A stretch of DNA of 39,307 bases from Rhodopirellula sp. (GTDB taxonomy: Bacteria; Planctomycetota; Planctomycetia; Pirellulales; Pirellulaceae): the NCBI GenBank assembly GCA_002690925.1, contig NZGD01000226.1:1-39307 (forward strand), in the 5' to 3' direction. The stretch's first letter is position 1. Each line of letters starts with the position of its first letter. The position numbers and the translations under genes are program-made. The notes under the pieces are model-generated. The model was not told the origin of the DNA and did not search any database. It saw nothing but the letters and a program-made list of their open reading frames with translations. Of this stretch, positions 31,529 through 39,307 are shown piece after piece.

Positions 31529-32857
31529 ATGTCTGTCAATGATCAGTTCAATCACGACCCGTTCTGCAATCCGCAGTTGCATCTATCACGTCGGACACTG
31601 CTTGGCGCTGGTGGGGGTGCTTTGATGATGTCATCCATCGCCCGTCGATTGGCGATGGCGGACGAGACAGGGGTAACAGATCCAGCAAAGCCCAAGAGTG
31701 TGATCCTGTTGTGGTTGCAGGGCGGTCCCAGTCAGCTGGAAACTTTTGATCCACATCCCGGTGGGGCTTATGGCGGAGATGTTTCGGCTATCCAGACGTC
31801 CGTCAGTGGGTTGCAGATTTCGGATTTGTTGCCACAGACCGCTGAGCAGATGCATTTAGCGTCGTTAATCCGCAGTGTCATCAGCAAAGAAGGCGATCAC
31901 GAACGTGCGGTCTACAATATCAAAACCGGGTATCGACCTGATCCTACCTTGAAACATCCTTCGGTTGGCGCTGTGTTGTGTCATGCAGATCAGGGGGGGG
32001 CTGATATTCCACGCCACATCTCCATCGTGCCAAATGGCTTTCCTGGCCGTGGGGGGTACTTGGGTGCGGCCTTCGATGCGTTCAAAATTTATGATCCTGC
32101 TCAACCGGTTCCTGATATAAGTCGTTCCGTTTCAGAACCTCGTTTCGAACAACGGATTGCTGATTTGTACGATGTTGTAGAAAGGGAATTTCAACGAGGA
32201 AGGCTGCGGCAGTTGGAAACAACAAAAACGTTACATCGCACTGTGACAGAGGGTGCGTTGCGAATGATGTCCAGTCAGCAGTTGGGTGCGTTTGATGTGT
32301 CATCAGAGCCGAAGCAAGTGCTCGAATCTTTTGGTGATAGTCCTTTTGGTCGTGGCGTGCTGGCGGCTACACGCCTGATCGAAGTCGGGGCACGCTGTGT
32401 TGAAGTATCACTTGGGGGTTGGGACTCCCATATCACGAATCACTCGTTGCAGTCATCTGCTTGCGAAAAACTTGACCCTGCTTTGTCTGCACTCTTGCAA
32501 CGTCTTGAGGAGCGTGAATTGCTCGATTCAACACTTGTCGTGTGCGGTGGAGAATTCGGACGTACCCCTTCTATTAACCCCGCTGAGGGGCGTGATCATT
32601 GGCCGCACGGCTTTTCTGTTCTCTTGGCAGGCTGTGGCATTCGGCGTGCCGGACTGTACGGCGAGACTGCTGGAAAACCAAAGCTTGATCCTGATAAGCC
32701 AATGGCTGACGTTGTAAATCCAGTCACGGTAGGTGATCTGCATGCAACGATTTTGACTGCGTTGGGTGTCGATCACGAAGAAGAAATGGAGACTCCAGTT
32801 GGACGTCCCATGAAACGTAGTGAGGGAAAACCGATCGAAGCAATTCTTGACAGCTAG
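31529..32857 (+). CDS. DUF1501 domain protein with Tat signal
   Basis: The 442-residue protein has a twin-arginine export signal: SRRTLLGAGGGALMMSS at about 20-36. The DUF1501 body shows VILLWLQGGPSQLETFDPHPG, the VISKEGDHERAVYNIKTGY region and CGGEFGRTPSINPAEGRDHWP. The latter resembles the metal and catalytic region of the alkaline phosphatase superfamily, to which DUF1501 is related. It is typically co-encoded with DUF1549/DUF1553, as here (26 bp apart). Probably exported folded with a metal. The partner and reaction are unknown. Confidence 0.9.
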   Translation: MSVNDQFNHDPFCNPQLHLSRRTLLGAGGGALMMSSIARRLAMADETGVTDPAKPKSVILLWLQGGPSQLETFDPHPGGAYGGDVSAIQTSVSGLQISDLLPQTAEQMHLASLIRSVISKEGDHERAVYNIKTGYRPDPTLKHPSVGAVLCHADQGGADIPRHISIVPNGFPGRGGYLGAAFDAFKIYDPAQPVPDISRSVSEPRFEQRIADLYDVVEREFQRGRLRQLETTKTLHRTVTEGALRMMSSQQLGAFDVSSEPKQVLESFGDSPFGRGVLAATRLIEVGARCVEVSLGGWDSHITNHSLQSSACEKLDPALSALLQRLEERELLDSTLVVCGGEFGRTPSINPAEGRDHWPHGFSVLLAGCGIRRAGLYGETAGKPKLDPDKPMADVVNPVTVGDLHATILTALGVDHEEEMETPVGRPMKRSEGKPIEAILDS

Positions 32858-33170
32858 TTGTGTGTTTTGACCCTCACATGCGAAGCGGGTGTGTTGAATT
32901 AAGGTAAGCCAATGTGTGCGAAGCTGCTGGTGATCATGCTCTCCGTCTTCATTAGTTGTGATTCCATTTTTAGCTCAGCGGAATGCAATGATTGACGTTT
33001 GTTTCGGCAATATGTCCGGTTTGGGGTTGGGGATTCACTCTGTTGTTGATGGTGGGTTTTTCTTGCTGTAACCCAACATGATAAAGTGGCATTCTTGTGG
33101 AACGGAGTACGAGTCATGCTCGCTGCTCCCGGTATAAGCTAGACGACGGTAAGTGAGGGTTGATGCTTTG
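32858..33170. other. Intergenic region before the PhoD-like gene
   Basis: These 313 bases hold a possible 27-codon ORF at 32912-32995, listed separately. The segment around 33051-33074 has a weak TGGGTT/AACCCA stem. No clear promoter or terminator was seen. Confidence 0.45.
32912..32995 (+). CDS. Candidate 27-residue signal-peptide-like micro-ORF
   Basis: ATG TGT GCG AAG opens a 27-codon frame encoding a basic start, a hydrophobic core KLLVIMLSVFIS and a Cys, then acidic DSIFSSAECND and TGA. It resembles a short lipoprotein or a leader peptide. A weak purine tract AAGG lies about 10 nt ahead. It could equally be the leftover start of a lost secreted-protein gene or a chance frame. Nothing similar is recognised. 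Confidence 0.25.
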   Translation: MCAKLLVIMLSVFISCDSIFSSAECND

Positions 33171-35051
33171 ATGAAGTCGATTTTGTGTGTTTGTTTTGTA
33201 TTGCCTGTGGCTGTGGTGGCACAGGATTTGAGTTGGCCTGATCCAGTGGCGAACCATGTTGTTCCGCGTCAGAGCACGGCAGTGACGCACGGTCCAGTGC
33301 TTGGGGATGTCACCACGAATTCAGTTCGTGTCTGGTTGCGTTCTGAATCGGAGATTGAGTTCGAAGTCTTGATTCGTCCCAGTCGTCCACCGTTCAAAAA
33401 TGCCAAGGTGCATCGCGGACGAACGTTGCCAGCGGAGGATTTCACTGGATTTGTCGAAGTAAGTGATTTGCGTCCCAATACAGAATATGCCTACGCCATT
33501 CGCGTTGGGGGAGAGACGATCGACTTGCGAGCAGGATTCAAAGATCCATGGCCCACGTTTCGTACTCTACCGGATAAGGATAGTTACGCTCATCAGTTCA
33601 ATCCTCAGGGCAAGTTCAATTTCAGCTTTTCAATTGGTGCTTGCCAGCGACAGCGTTCACCCGGGAAAACGTATGGGATTTACCCGAACCCGCCCGCCTT
33701 CGATACGATTTGGGAAAAACATCGAAAGCGTGTCTCTTTTCATATCGTGAACGGTGACTATAGCTATGAAGAGACGCTTGATGGTACCGCGGCGGGGATA
33801 GAAAATAATTACAAACTCTATCTGGAACGTGGTCGCTCTCTCAATCGTTTACTGCGTTACGTGCCAATGTTGACGATGTACAACGATCACGAGGTAACTG
33901 ATAACATTGATGGCAGCGGTGAGGTTGGGTTGGGTGATGGGAACTATCTTGTGCGTGATCCTGCGATACGCGTTTGGCAGTACTACGCTGATTGGGCGAA
34001 TGGAGAGCATGAGCAGCGAATGCCGGTTCAGTTCGGTACAGGAAATCTTGAGGGGAAATCCAATGTTCTCCATGATTTGCAGGCTGATTTCACCAAGTTG
34101 GATTTGCGTCAGGTAAGCACCTTGCACGTTGGCCCTTTTATCAAGGGTGCAGCCAAGCCTCCTGTGGGGATCCGGGGGGGAAAGAACTCAGGAGTTTACC
34201 GGGTGAAGAGGGTCATTGATGCGACTCACTTGCAGATCGAACCGGCTGCCAAGGTTTCTGGGTTGGCCCCCTATAGTATCGGTACGCACCACTACTTCGA
34301 AAAATTTGTAGGGAATTGCCACTTCATTTTTCTGGATACCAGGGGTGAAAGAAGCAAGTTCAAAGGTGTTGCGCACTCCCATGATAAAGATCGACATGTT
34401 CTCGGTGATGTACAAAAAAAATGGTTCATCGAAACGGTGACCAAAAGTGCTGCCGAGTTTTTATTCGTGATCTCACCTGACCCCTGGTTCATTTACCATA
34501 GTGCCTATCACATGCGAGGTCAGAGTACTGAATCGAAAGGAGATGGTTATTGCGGCTATGTCCATGAGCGTGAAGAGTTGACAAAGGTGTTGGATCAACT
34601 CGACAAACCTGTGTTGTTGCTCACCGGAGACGTGCATCATCCTGTGGCGGCTCAAGTCACTGACAATGTTTGGGAGTTTCTGGTGTCACCGGTGAACTCT
34701 GCCAATCATCCCATTGGCACGGCGGGCCTGCCTCCTTTGGGAGGCTGGTTTGACAGCGAAGGACGCACCATCAAGATCAAGTGGCTGGGGGGGTATCCCG
34801 ATAATGTCCATTATTTAAGGCAACGGCATACTGTGTATTCAGTGATCTCGGTTAACAATATCGTAAAGGCCGGACGACCCGCAGGATCGGGATACCAATT
34901 TGTGGCTTACGATGAGCCCCAAGTCGTTGTTACTTTCTATGACGGCTACAGTGGTGAGATGTTGTACAGCGAAGGCATTTCAACGCTCGATGCCAAGGAG
35001 CAGCGGGAACCTGCAGAAAAGAAAAACCGTTTCGGTCATTGGAATAAATGA
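33171..35051 (+). CDS. PhoD-like secreted phosphatase/phosphodiesterase
   Basis: The 626-residue protein starts with a signal peptide (MKSILCVCFVLPVAVVAQ). An N-terminal beta sandwich follows (THGPVLGDVTTNSVRVWLRS; PhoD N-domain type), then a metallophosphatase core with FSIGACQRQ, FHIVNGDYSYEE, TMYNDHEVTDN and LLLTGDVHHPVAA, which carry the metal ligands of the PhoD family. PhoD enzymes act on phosphate monoesters or diesters with Ca and Fe. ATG 33171 is preferred to an in-frame GTG at 33153 because it puts the basic residue and hydrophobic core at the N-terminus. The insert between the N-domain and the core, with KVHRGRTL and VEVSDLRPNTEYAYAIRVG, is fibronectin-like. Substrate unknown. A phosphate-starvation role is not shown here. 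Confidence 0.9.
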   Translation: MKSILCVCFVLPVAVVAQDLSWPDPVANHVVPRQSTAVTHGPVLGDVTTNSVRVWLRSESEIEFEVLIRPSRPPFKNAKVHRGRTLPAEDFTGFVEVSDLRPNTEYAYAIRVGGETIDLRAGFKDPWPTFRTLPDKDSYAHQFNPQGKFNFSFSIGACQRQRSPGKTYGIYPNPPAFDTIWEKHRKRVSFHIVNGDYSYEETLDGTAAGIENNYKLYLERGRSLNRLLRYVPMLTMYNDHEVTDNIDGSGEVGLGDGNYLVRDPAIRVWQYYADWANGEHEQRMPVQFGTGNLEGKSNVLHDLQADFTKLDLRQVSTLHVGPFIKGAAKPPVGIRGGKNSGVYRVKRVIDATHLQIEPAAKVSGLAPYSIGTHHYFEKFVGNCHFIFLDTRGERSKFKGVAHSHDKDRHVLGDVQKKWFIETVTKSAAEFLFVISPDPWFIYHSAYHMRGQSTESKGDGYCGYVHEREELTKVLDQLDKPVLLLTGDVHHPVAAQVTDNVWEFLVSPVNSANHPIGTAGLPPLGGWFDSEGRTIKIKWLGGYPDNVHYLRQRHTVYSVISVNNIVKAGRPAGSGYQFVAYDEPQVVVTFYDGYSGEMLYSEGISTLDAKEQREPAEKKNRFGHWNK

Positions 35052-35134
35052 CGGGCAGGTGGGAATTGCTTGACTTAAGGCAACAATAACACTCAAAGCG
35101 GCGAGCCGTGAGAATTCAACCGGACGAGTAATTC

Positions 35135-36514
35135 ATGAAATATGTAGCATCCTCCCAACTTCCGGTATCGGTTGAAGATGCGTTTGCCTACCACGAACGG
35201 CACGGGGCGTTGCAAAGACTGGTTCCCCCATGGGAATCCGTTGAGGTGGAGAGAACGGATAACAGCCTTGCGGTCGGTAGCGAGGTGGTGTTGAAAACAT
35301 CGGTGTTCGGCGTGCCAGTACGATGGGTCGCCCAGCACACGGCATACGAACCTCCACGCCTCTTTGCTGACACGCAACTTTCAGGTCCCTTTGCCAAGTG
35401 GTGTCATGACCACCGGTTTGAGGCCGTTGGTGAGCACTCATCTTTGACGGATCAAATTGAGTTTGACGTGCCATTCGGTGCGATCGGTAGCCTCTTCGGA
35501 GGTAAGGCGGCACTCGGGAAAATCGAGTCGATGTTTGCTTATCGGCATCGAGTTACCCGCGATGATTTGACTCTTCAGGCTGAGCACCCATTGGGGGTGA
35601 AACGCGTTGCCATTTCAGGAAGTACAGGTTTGGTCGGGAAGCAACTTGGATCGATGCTTACGTTACTGGGTCATGAAGTGATCCCGATTGTCCGCAAACA
35701 GAAACATGAATCGCCTTCCGAGGGAAAGATGATTGCGGCATGGTCAGGCGAGGCAGCGAAATTAGCTGATACCGACGTGGTGGTTCATCTCGCCGGTAAG
35801 TCGATCGCATCTGGGCGATGGAGTGACGAGACCAAACGTCAAATACGAGAAAGCCGGGTGCAAAAGACTCGTTCACTTTGCGAATCATTGGCGAAGCTTG
35901 AAACGAAGCCCGAGGTCCTGATATGTGCTTCAGCAACAGGTATTTACGGCAGTCGTGGAAATGAGTGGCTTGATGAGTCATCGAGTTCGGGAGATGATTT
36001 TTTGGCGGATGTGGCTCGCGAATGGGAAAACGCTTGCCAGCCCGCAATCGATGCAGGGATTCGAGTGGTCGACGCACGCTTTAGATGGGTGCTATCGCCC
36101 AAGGGTGGTGCCCTGCAAAAAATGCTGACTCCAGCAAAGTTTGCGGGAGGCTCTCTCGGAAACGGAAGACAGTGGTGGAGTTGGATTGCATTGGACGATG
36201 TATTGGGGGCGATTTATCACGCGATTGCCAAATCCTCTCTGTCGGGGCCTGTGAACTTTGTCTCGAGTGATCCGATTACAAATGCGGGCTTTGCAAAAAC
36301 ATTGGGGCAAGTGATTGGGCGACCGGCGATTTTTCCGGCTCCCGCATTCATGCTGCGGGCTGCGTTGGGGGAGATGGCAGATGCTTTGTTGTTGTCGAGT
36401 GCTCGAGTGAAGCCGACGAAACTGACGGAATCCGGCTACCAATTCCGCTTCAACGACCTGACACAGTTTCTCAAATATAGCCTTGGCCGGGAAAGACTTG
36501 AGTCGACAGAATGA
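35135..36514 (+). CDS. SRPBCC domain fused to TIGR01777-type epimerase
   Basis: The 459-residue protein has two parts. Residues 1-148 form a START/SRPBCC ligand-binding fold (YVASSQLPVSVEDAF, GPFAKWCHDHRFEA, GGKAALGKIESMFAYR). Residues 155-459 form an SDR-type epimerase of the TIGR01777/YfcH family, with NAD-binding GSTGLVG at 162-168, VVHLAGKSIASGRW, ASATGIYGSRG, RFRWVLSPKGGALQKM and the C-terminal DUF1731 segment (GPVNFVSSDPITNAGFAKTLG, ALLLSSARVKPTKL). The fusion is known in planctomycetes and actinobacteria. Substrate unknown. It overlaps the next gene by 4 bp (ATGA), a translational coupling. ATG 35135 is chosen by GAG about 10 nt upstream. Confidence 0.9.
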   Translation: MKYVASSQLPVSVEDAFAYHERHGALQRLVPPWESVEVERTDNSLAVGSEVVLKTSVFGVPVRWVAQHTAYEPPRLFADTQLSGPFAKWCHDHRFEAVGEHSSLTDQIEFDVPFGAIGSLFGGKAALGKIESMFAYRHRVTRDDLTLQAEHPLGVKRVAISGSTGLVGKQLGSMLTLLGHEVIPIVRKQKHESPSEGKMIAAWSGEAAKLADTDVVVHLAGKSIASGRWSDETKRQIRESRVQKTRSLCESLAKLETKPEVLICASATGIYGSRGNEWLDESSSSGDDFLADVAREWENACQPAIDAGIRVVDARFRWVLSPKGGALQKMLTPAKFAGGSLGNGRQWWSWIALDDVLGAIYHAIAKSSLSGPVNFVSSDPITNAGFAKTLGQVIGRPAIFPAPAFMLRAALGEMADALLLSSARVKPTKLTESGYQFRFNDLTQFLKYSLGRERLESTE

Positions 36515-36951
36515 ATGGGGCAGTTCTCCTTGTGGTTAACCTGATCGCGACTTGGTACATGGTTGGACTGATCTGGATGGTGCAGATCGTGCATTACAAC
36601 ATGTTCGATCGCGTGGGACATGAGCAATTTCAGCAATACGAGGCCGACCATAATCGTCTCATCACTCCGATCGTTGCCGTGCCCATGTTGTTTGAGTTGG
36701 GTACCGCCGTGCTATTGCTTTTCTCAGCTCCCGACAGCTTTCCGCGTTGGGCTGCCATCGTAGGTCTCGTTATCGTCGGGTTAATCTGGCTTTCCACAGT
36801 TCTGTTGCAGATCCCTTGCCACACACAATTGCTCAGTGGTTTTGACGAGGCCACTTATCGTCGATTGGTCAGCAGCAACTGGGTGCGTACCGTTTTGTGG
36901 ACGGCCCGTGGCGGGCTGATGGGGTACTACGCGCTCATCGCGATCAAATGA
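36511..36951 (+). CDS. Small four-helix membrane protein, unknown function
   Basis: The 146-residue protein has four hydrophobic segments: VLLVVNLIATWYMVGLIWMV, LITPIVAVPMLFELGTAVLLL, WAAIVGLVIVGLIWLSTVLL and a shorter C-terminal one. Conserved-looking polar features are QIVHYNMFDRVG after helix 1, EADHNRL before helix 2 and SSNWVRTVLWTARGG near the end. These resemble DUF1772-like or heme/copper-type four-helix proteins, but I cannot assign a family. The ATG overlaps the epimerase stop by 4 bp, so it is probably made together with that protein. Complete. Confidence 0.75.
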   Translation: MNGAVLLVVNLIATWYMVGLIWMVQIVHYNMFDRVGHEQFQQYEADHNRLITPIVAVPMLFELGTAVLLLFSAPDSFPRWAAIVGLVIVGLIWLSTVLLQIPCHTQLLSGFDEATYRRLVSSNWVRTVLWTARGGLMGYYALIAIK

Positions 36952-37160
36952 CGCTGAATCTTTGGGTAGCCGCGGGCTCTACCTTCCCCAAGGTTCGCGA
37001 GCTTGTTTCCACTGCTAATTGTCCTGTCGTTCTGTTCTGGTCGCGATGAGATAAGCTAGGCGCGATCCGCCTTGCGTCCTGCAGCAGATCGACACGAACG
37101 ATATAAGAATGCGCCGTGCAGTGGGTTCACATGTGTAGCTAGGCAGGCTGTCACATGTTT

Positions 37161-38036
37161 CTAGCTTTTTGCAATGGCCTTGACTACGGCGTCGCCCATG
37201 TCTGCGGGTGTTGGTGCGACAACAATGCCGGCGTCTTCCAGTGCGGCCACTTTTTCTTCGGCCGTCCCTTTTCCGCCACTGATGATCGCGCCTGCGTGCC
37301 CCATGCGTTTGCCTGGAGGGGCAGTTCGCCCAGCGATAAATGCGGCAACTGGCTTGGTCACGTTTGCTTTGGCAAACGCAGCCGCTTCCTCTTCAGCTGA
37401 ACCACCAATCTCACCGATCATCAGGATTGCTTCGGTTTGTGGATCTTCCTGATAGCGAGCCAATAAATCGATAAAGCTTGTGCCAACGATCGGGTCACCA
37501 CCAAGTCCGACACAGGTGCTTTGACCTAGCCCAAGATTGCTCGTTTGCCAAACCGCTTCATAGGTCAATGTGCCACTGCGGCTCATAACTCCCACTTTGC
37601 CGGGATTGTGAATATAGCCTGGCATGATGCCAATTTTGCATGCACCCGGCGTTATCAGTCCTGGACAGTTTGGACCGATCAGTACCGAGTCACTTGCTCG
37701 CACTTTTTCGTAGACTCGTACCATGTCGAGAACCGGAACTCCCTCTGTAATCGCAGCGATGACCTTGATTCCTGCGTCAACCGCTTCGAGGATTGCATCG
37801 GCGGTGAAAGGGGGAGGGACGAATATCATTGTCGCGTCTGCACCGGTCTGTGCTACGGCCTCTTCGACCGTATCGAAAACCGGGATGCCTTCAACGTTTT
37901 GGCCACCTTTGCCGGGTGTGACACCACCTACCATCTGCGTTCCATATTCTCGACATCCGAGTGAATGGAAGGTGCCTGCGTTACCAGTGATGCCCTGACA
38001 AATGACTTTCGTATTGCCGTCAACCAGAATGCTCAT
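37161..38036 (-). CDS. sucD: Succinyl-CoA ligase alpha subunit
   Basis: The 291-residue alpha subunit of succinyl-CoA synthetase (TCA cycle; succinyl-CoA to succinate with ATP/GTP formation). It begins [24 protein letters not shown], the conserved CoA-binding N-terminus. It continues with [14 protein letters not shown], the [11 protein letters not shown] loop, [11 protein letters not shown] and the active-site histidine in [16 protein letters not shown]. The start at 38036 is chosen over a longer frame (38099) because it gives the standard N-terminus and length. It lies 82 bp downstream of sucC on the same strand, so the pair is co-transcribed, beta subunit first. Confidence 0.97.
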   Translation of the reverse strand: MSILVDGNTKVICQGITGNAGTFHSLGCREYGTQMVGGVTPGKGGQNVEGIPVFDTVEEAVAQTGADATMIFVPPPFTADAILEAVDAGIKVIAAITEGVPVLDMVRVYEKVRASDSVLIGPNCPGLITPGACKIGIMPGYIHNPGKVGVMSRSGTLTYEAVWQTSNLGLGQSTCVGLGGDPIVGTSFIDLLARYQEDPQTEAILMIGEIGGSAEEEAAAFAKANVTKPVAAFIAGRTAPPGKRMGHAGAIISGGKGTAEEKVAALEDAGIVVAPTPADMGDAVVKAIAKS

Positions 38037-38118
38037 GTTCGAATCGTATGGTGAATAATGGGAGTTGATTCGGATTGTCTTGTTATTATTGGTCGTCACA
38101 ACGAAATGTTGTGCTCAC

Positions 38119-39303
38119 TTAACCAACCGCTGCAACGATCTTCTTTGCCGCGTCGGTGATGTCAGTGGCGCTAATGATGTCGACATCGCTGTCTGCAAGC
38201 ATTTTACGTCCTTCTTCGACTTCGGTGCCTTCAAGTCGTACTACCAGTGGCACAGTGAAGCCCACGGTCTGGCTGGCTTCGATCAGTGCTGCTGCAATGG
38301 TGGTGCAACGGGCGATGCCACCAAAGATGTTGACGAGAACACCCTTGCAATTGGGATCGGACAGCAGAATTCGAAATGCCTCTGTGACCTGTGCGGCATT
38401 CGCCCCGCCGCCGACATCAAGAAAATTGGCAGGTTGTCCACCGTGATACTTGATAATGTCCATTGTCGACATGGCGAGTCCGGCGCCATTAACCAGGCAA
38501 CCAATATTACCTTCCAGCTTGACATAGCTGAGGCCGGATTCACTTGCCCTCACCTCGCTGGGCTCTTCTTCGGAGAGGTCCCGGAGTTCCAACAAGTTTT
38601 TGTGACGGAACAGAGCATTACCGTCGAAGGTGATTTTTGCATCCAAGGCAATCATCTGATCGTCACCAGTAATTACCAGTGGGTTGATCTCTGTGAGGGA
38701 GCAGTCGTAGTCAACAAAGAATCGGCAGATCGCTGGCATGAAGCGGGCAGCTGCTTTGGCAGCGGCCCCGGTGATCCCCAGCTTTTTGCAGAGTTTCCGG
38801 ACTTGGAAGCCTTCCAAGCCGATTGCCGGGTCAAAGTGTTCCTTGAAAATCAAATCAGGCGTCTCTTCGGCCACCTTCTCTATCTCAACGCCGCCTTCGG
38901 TGCTCGCCATCAGGACAGGTCGAGAGGATGCCCGGTCAAGGACAATGCCGAGATACAGCTCTCTGGCGATATCGCAGCCTGCTTCGACAAACACTTGATT
39001 GACAGTTTTCCCCTCCGGGCCGGTCTGGATCGTCACCAGCGTCTTTCCGAGCAAACCTGCAGCAGCGGCTTTTACCTCGTCACCGCTTTTACAAACCACT
39101 ACGCCCTTCTGGTCTGGATTGTCCTGCACCGTGCCTTTTCCTCGCCCGCCGGCGTGAATCTGCGATTTCACTACCGCTATGGCGCCTCCAAGTTTCTCGT
39201 AGGCAGCAACGGCTTCCTCCGGTGTAGTGGCTACAATTCCCTCCAGGACTGGCACACCAGCTTGGCGGAATAACTCTTTGCCCTGATATTCGTGGATCTT
39301 CAT
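38119..39303 (-). CDS. sucC: Succinyl-CoA ligase beta subunit (ADP/GDP-forming)
   Basis: The 394-residue beta subunit of succinyl-CoA synthetase binds nucleotide through an ATP-grasp domain and forms the interface with SucD. It begins [19 protein letters not shown], then [14 protein letters not shown] (nucleotide loop), [23 protein letters not shown] (metal-binding Asn and Asp; split as EINPLVI and [11 protein letters not shown]), and [22 protein letters not shown] with GGGANA and [12 protein letters not shown]. All family landmarks and the length are normal. It is complete, starting only 4 bp from the window edge, so its promoter is not visible. Confidence 0.97.
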   Translation of the reverse strand: MKIHEYQGKELFRQAGVPVLEGIVATTPEEAVAAYEKLGGAIAVVKSQIHAGGRGKGTVQDNPDQKGVVVCKSGDEVKAAAAGLLGKTLVTIQTGPEGKTVNQVFVEAGCDIARELYLGIVLDRASSRPVLMASTEGGVEIEKVAEETPDLIFKEHFDPAIGLEGFQVRKLCKKLGITGAAAKAAARFMPAICRFFVDYDCSLTEINPLVITGDDQMIALDAKITFDGNALFRHKNLLELRDLSEEEPSEVRASESGLSYVKLEGNIGCLVNGAGLAMSTMDIIKYHGGQPANFLDVGGGANAAQVTEAFRILLSDPNCKGVLVNIFGGIARCTTIAAALIEASQTVGFTVPLVVRLEGTEVEEGRKMLADSDVDIISATDITDAAKKIVAAVG

Positions 39304-39307
39304 CGAA

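Noticed and set aside
33051..33074. TGGGTT/AACCCA stem as a terminator for the DUF1501 gene
   Set aside because: Six base pairs with an 11-nt loop and no following T-run; too weak to call.
37068..37086. Possible AGGCG-CGATC-CGCCT terminator hairpin near sucD end
   Set aside because: Only five base pairs and no T-tract on either strand.
38065..39273. 402-codon plus-strand frame opposite sucC
   Set aside because: Antisense shadow of the highly conserved sucC gene; Cys-rich, without recognisable domains.

Overview
The window reads as chromosomal DNA of a planctomycete, most likely a Pirellulaceae/Rhodopirellula-type marine bacterium. The diagnostic families are a formylglycine sulfatase, a DUF1549/DUF1553 protein beside a Tat-exported DUF1501 protein, a secreted cadherin/dockerin protein with an LEPR-XLL-like N-terminus, a secreted NIPSNAP protein and a PhoD-type phosphatase. 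Placement is by gene content only. No rRNA, tRNA, CRISPR array, insertion sequence or prophage was recognised. Genes often lack a strong Shine-Dalgarno sequence and several start with GTG or TTG.

Layout, left to right. 301-2379 (+): membrane-anchored von Willebrand A protein. 2786-6429 (-): four-gene ABC exporter operon (ATPase, permease, ATPase, permease), three of its genes joined by 4-bp stop/start overlaps. 6639-8066 (+): sulfatase, running tail to tail into mutS (8054-10708, -). 10867-11643 (-): NIPSNAP protein. 11789-12721 (+): TerC membrane protein. 12897-14377 (+): a coupled pair, DUF2071 protein plus a membrane-anchored methyltransferase-like protein, preceded by a possible microprotein or broken gene. 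14610-17576 (-): cadherin/dockerin surface protein, divergent from 17885-19771 (+), a secreted Gly/Asp/Met-rich protein.

20121-26548 (-) is one tightly overlapping six-gene operon transcribed right to left: RDD membrane protein, SpoIIM-like membrane protein, unknown multi-pass protein, DUF4129 protein, DUF4350 lipoprotein and a MoxR AAA+ ATPase. This is the planctomycete form of the MoxR/DUF58/DUF4129 envelope cluster, but no DUF58 gene follows MoxR here. A perfect 39-nt palindrome lies in the DUF4350 gene just before the MoxR start.

26963-28435 (+): Nramp-superfamily transporter lacking the canonical metal-binding motifs, with a 16-bp tandem repeat starting at its stop codon. 28567-29568 (+): Gfo/Idh/MocA oxidoreductase. 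29790-35051 (+): DUF1549/DUF1553 protein, DUF1501 protein and PhoD-like phosphatase. 35135-36951 (+): SRPBCC-epimerase fusion coupled to a small membrane protein. 37161-39303 (-): sucC-sucD, the two subunits of succinyl-CoA ligase.

Most of the window is ordinary planctomycete chromosome. The least explained parts are the DUF2071/methyltransferase module, the MoxR cluster with its palindrome and missing DUF58, the divergent Nramp homologue and the low-complexity secreted protein.
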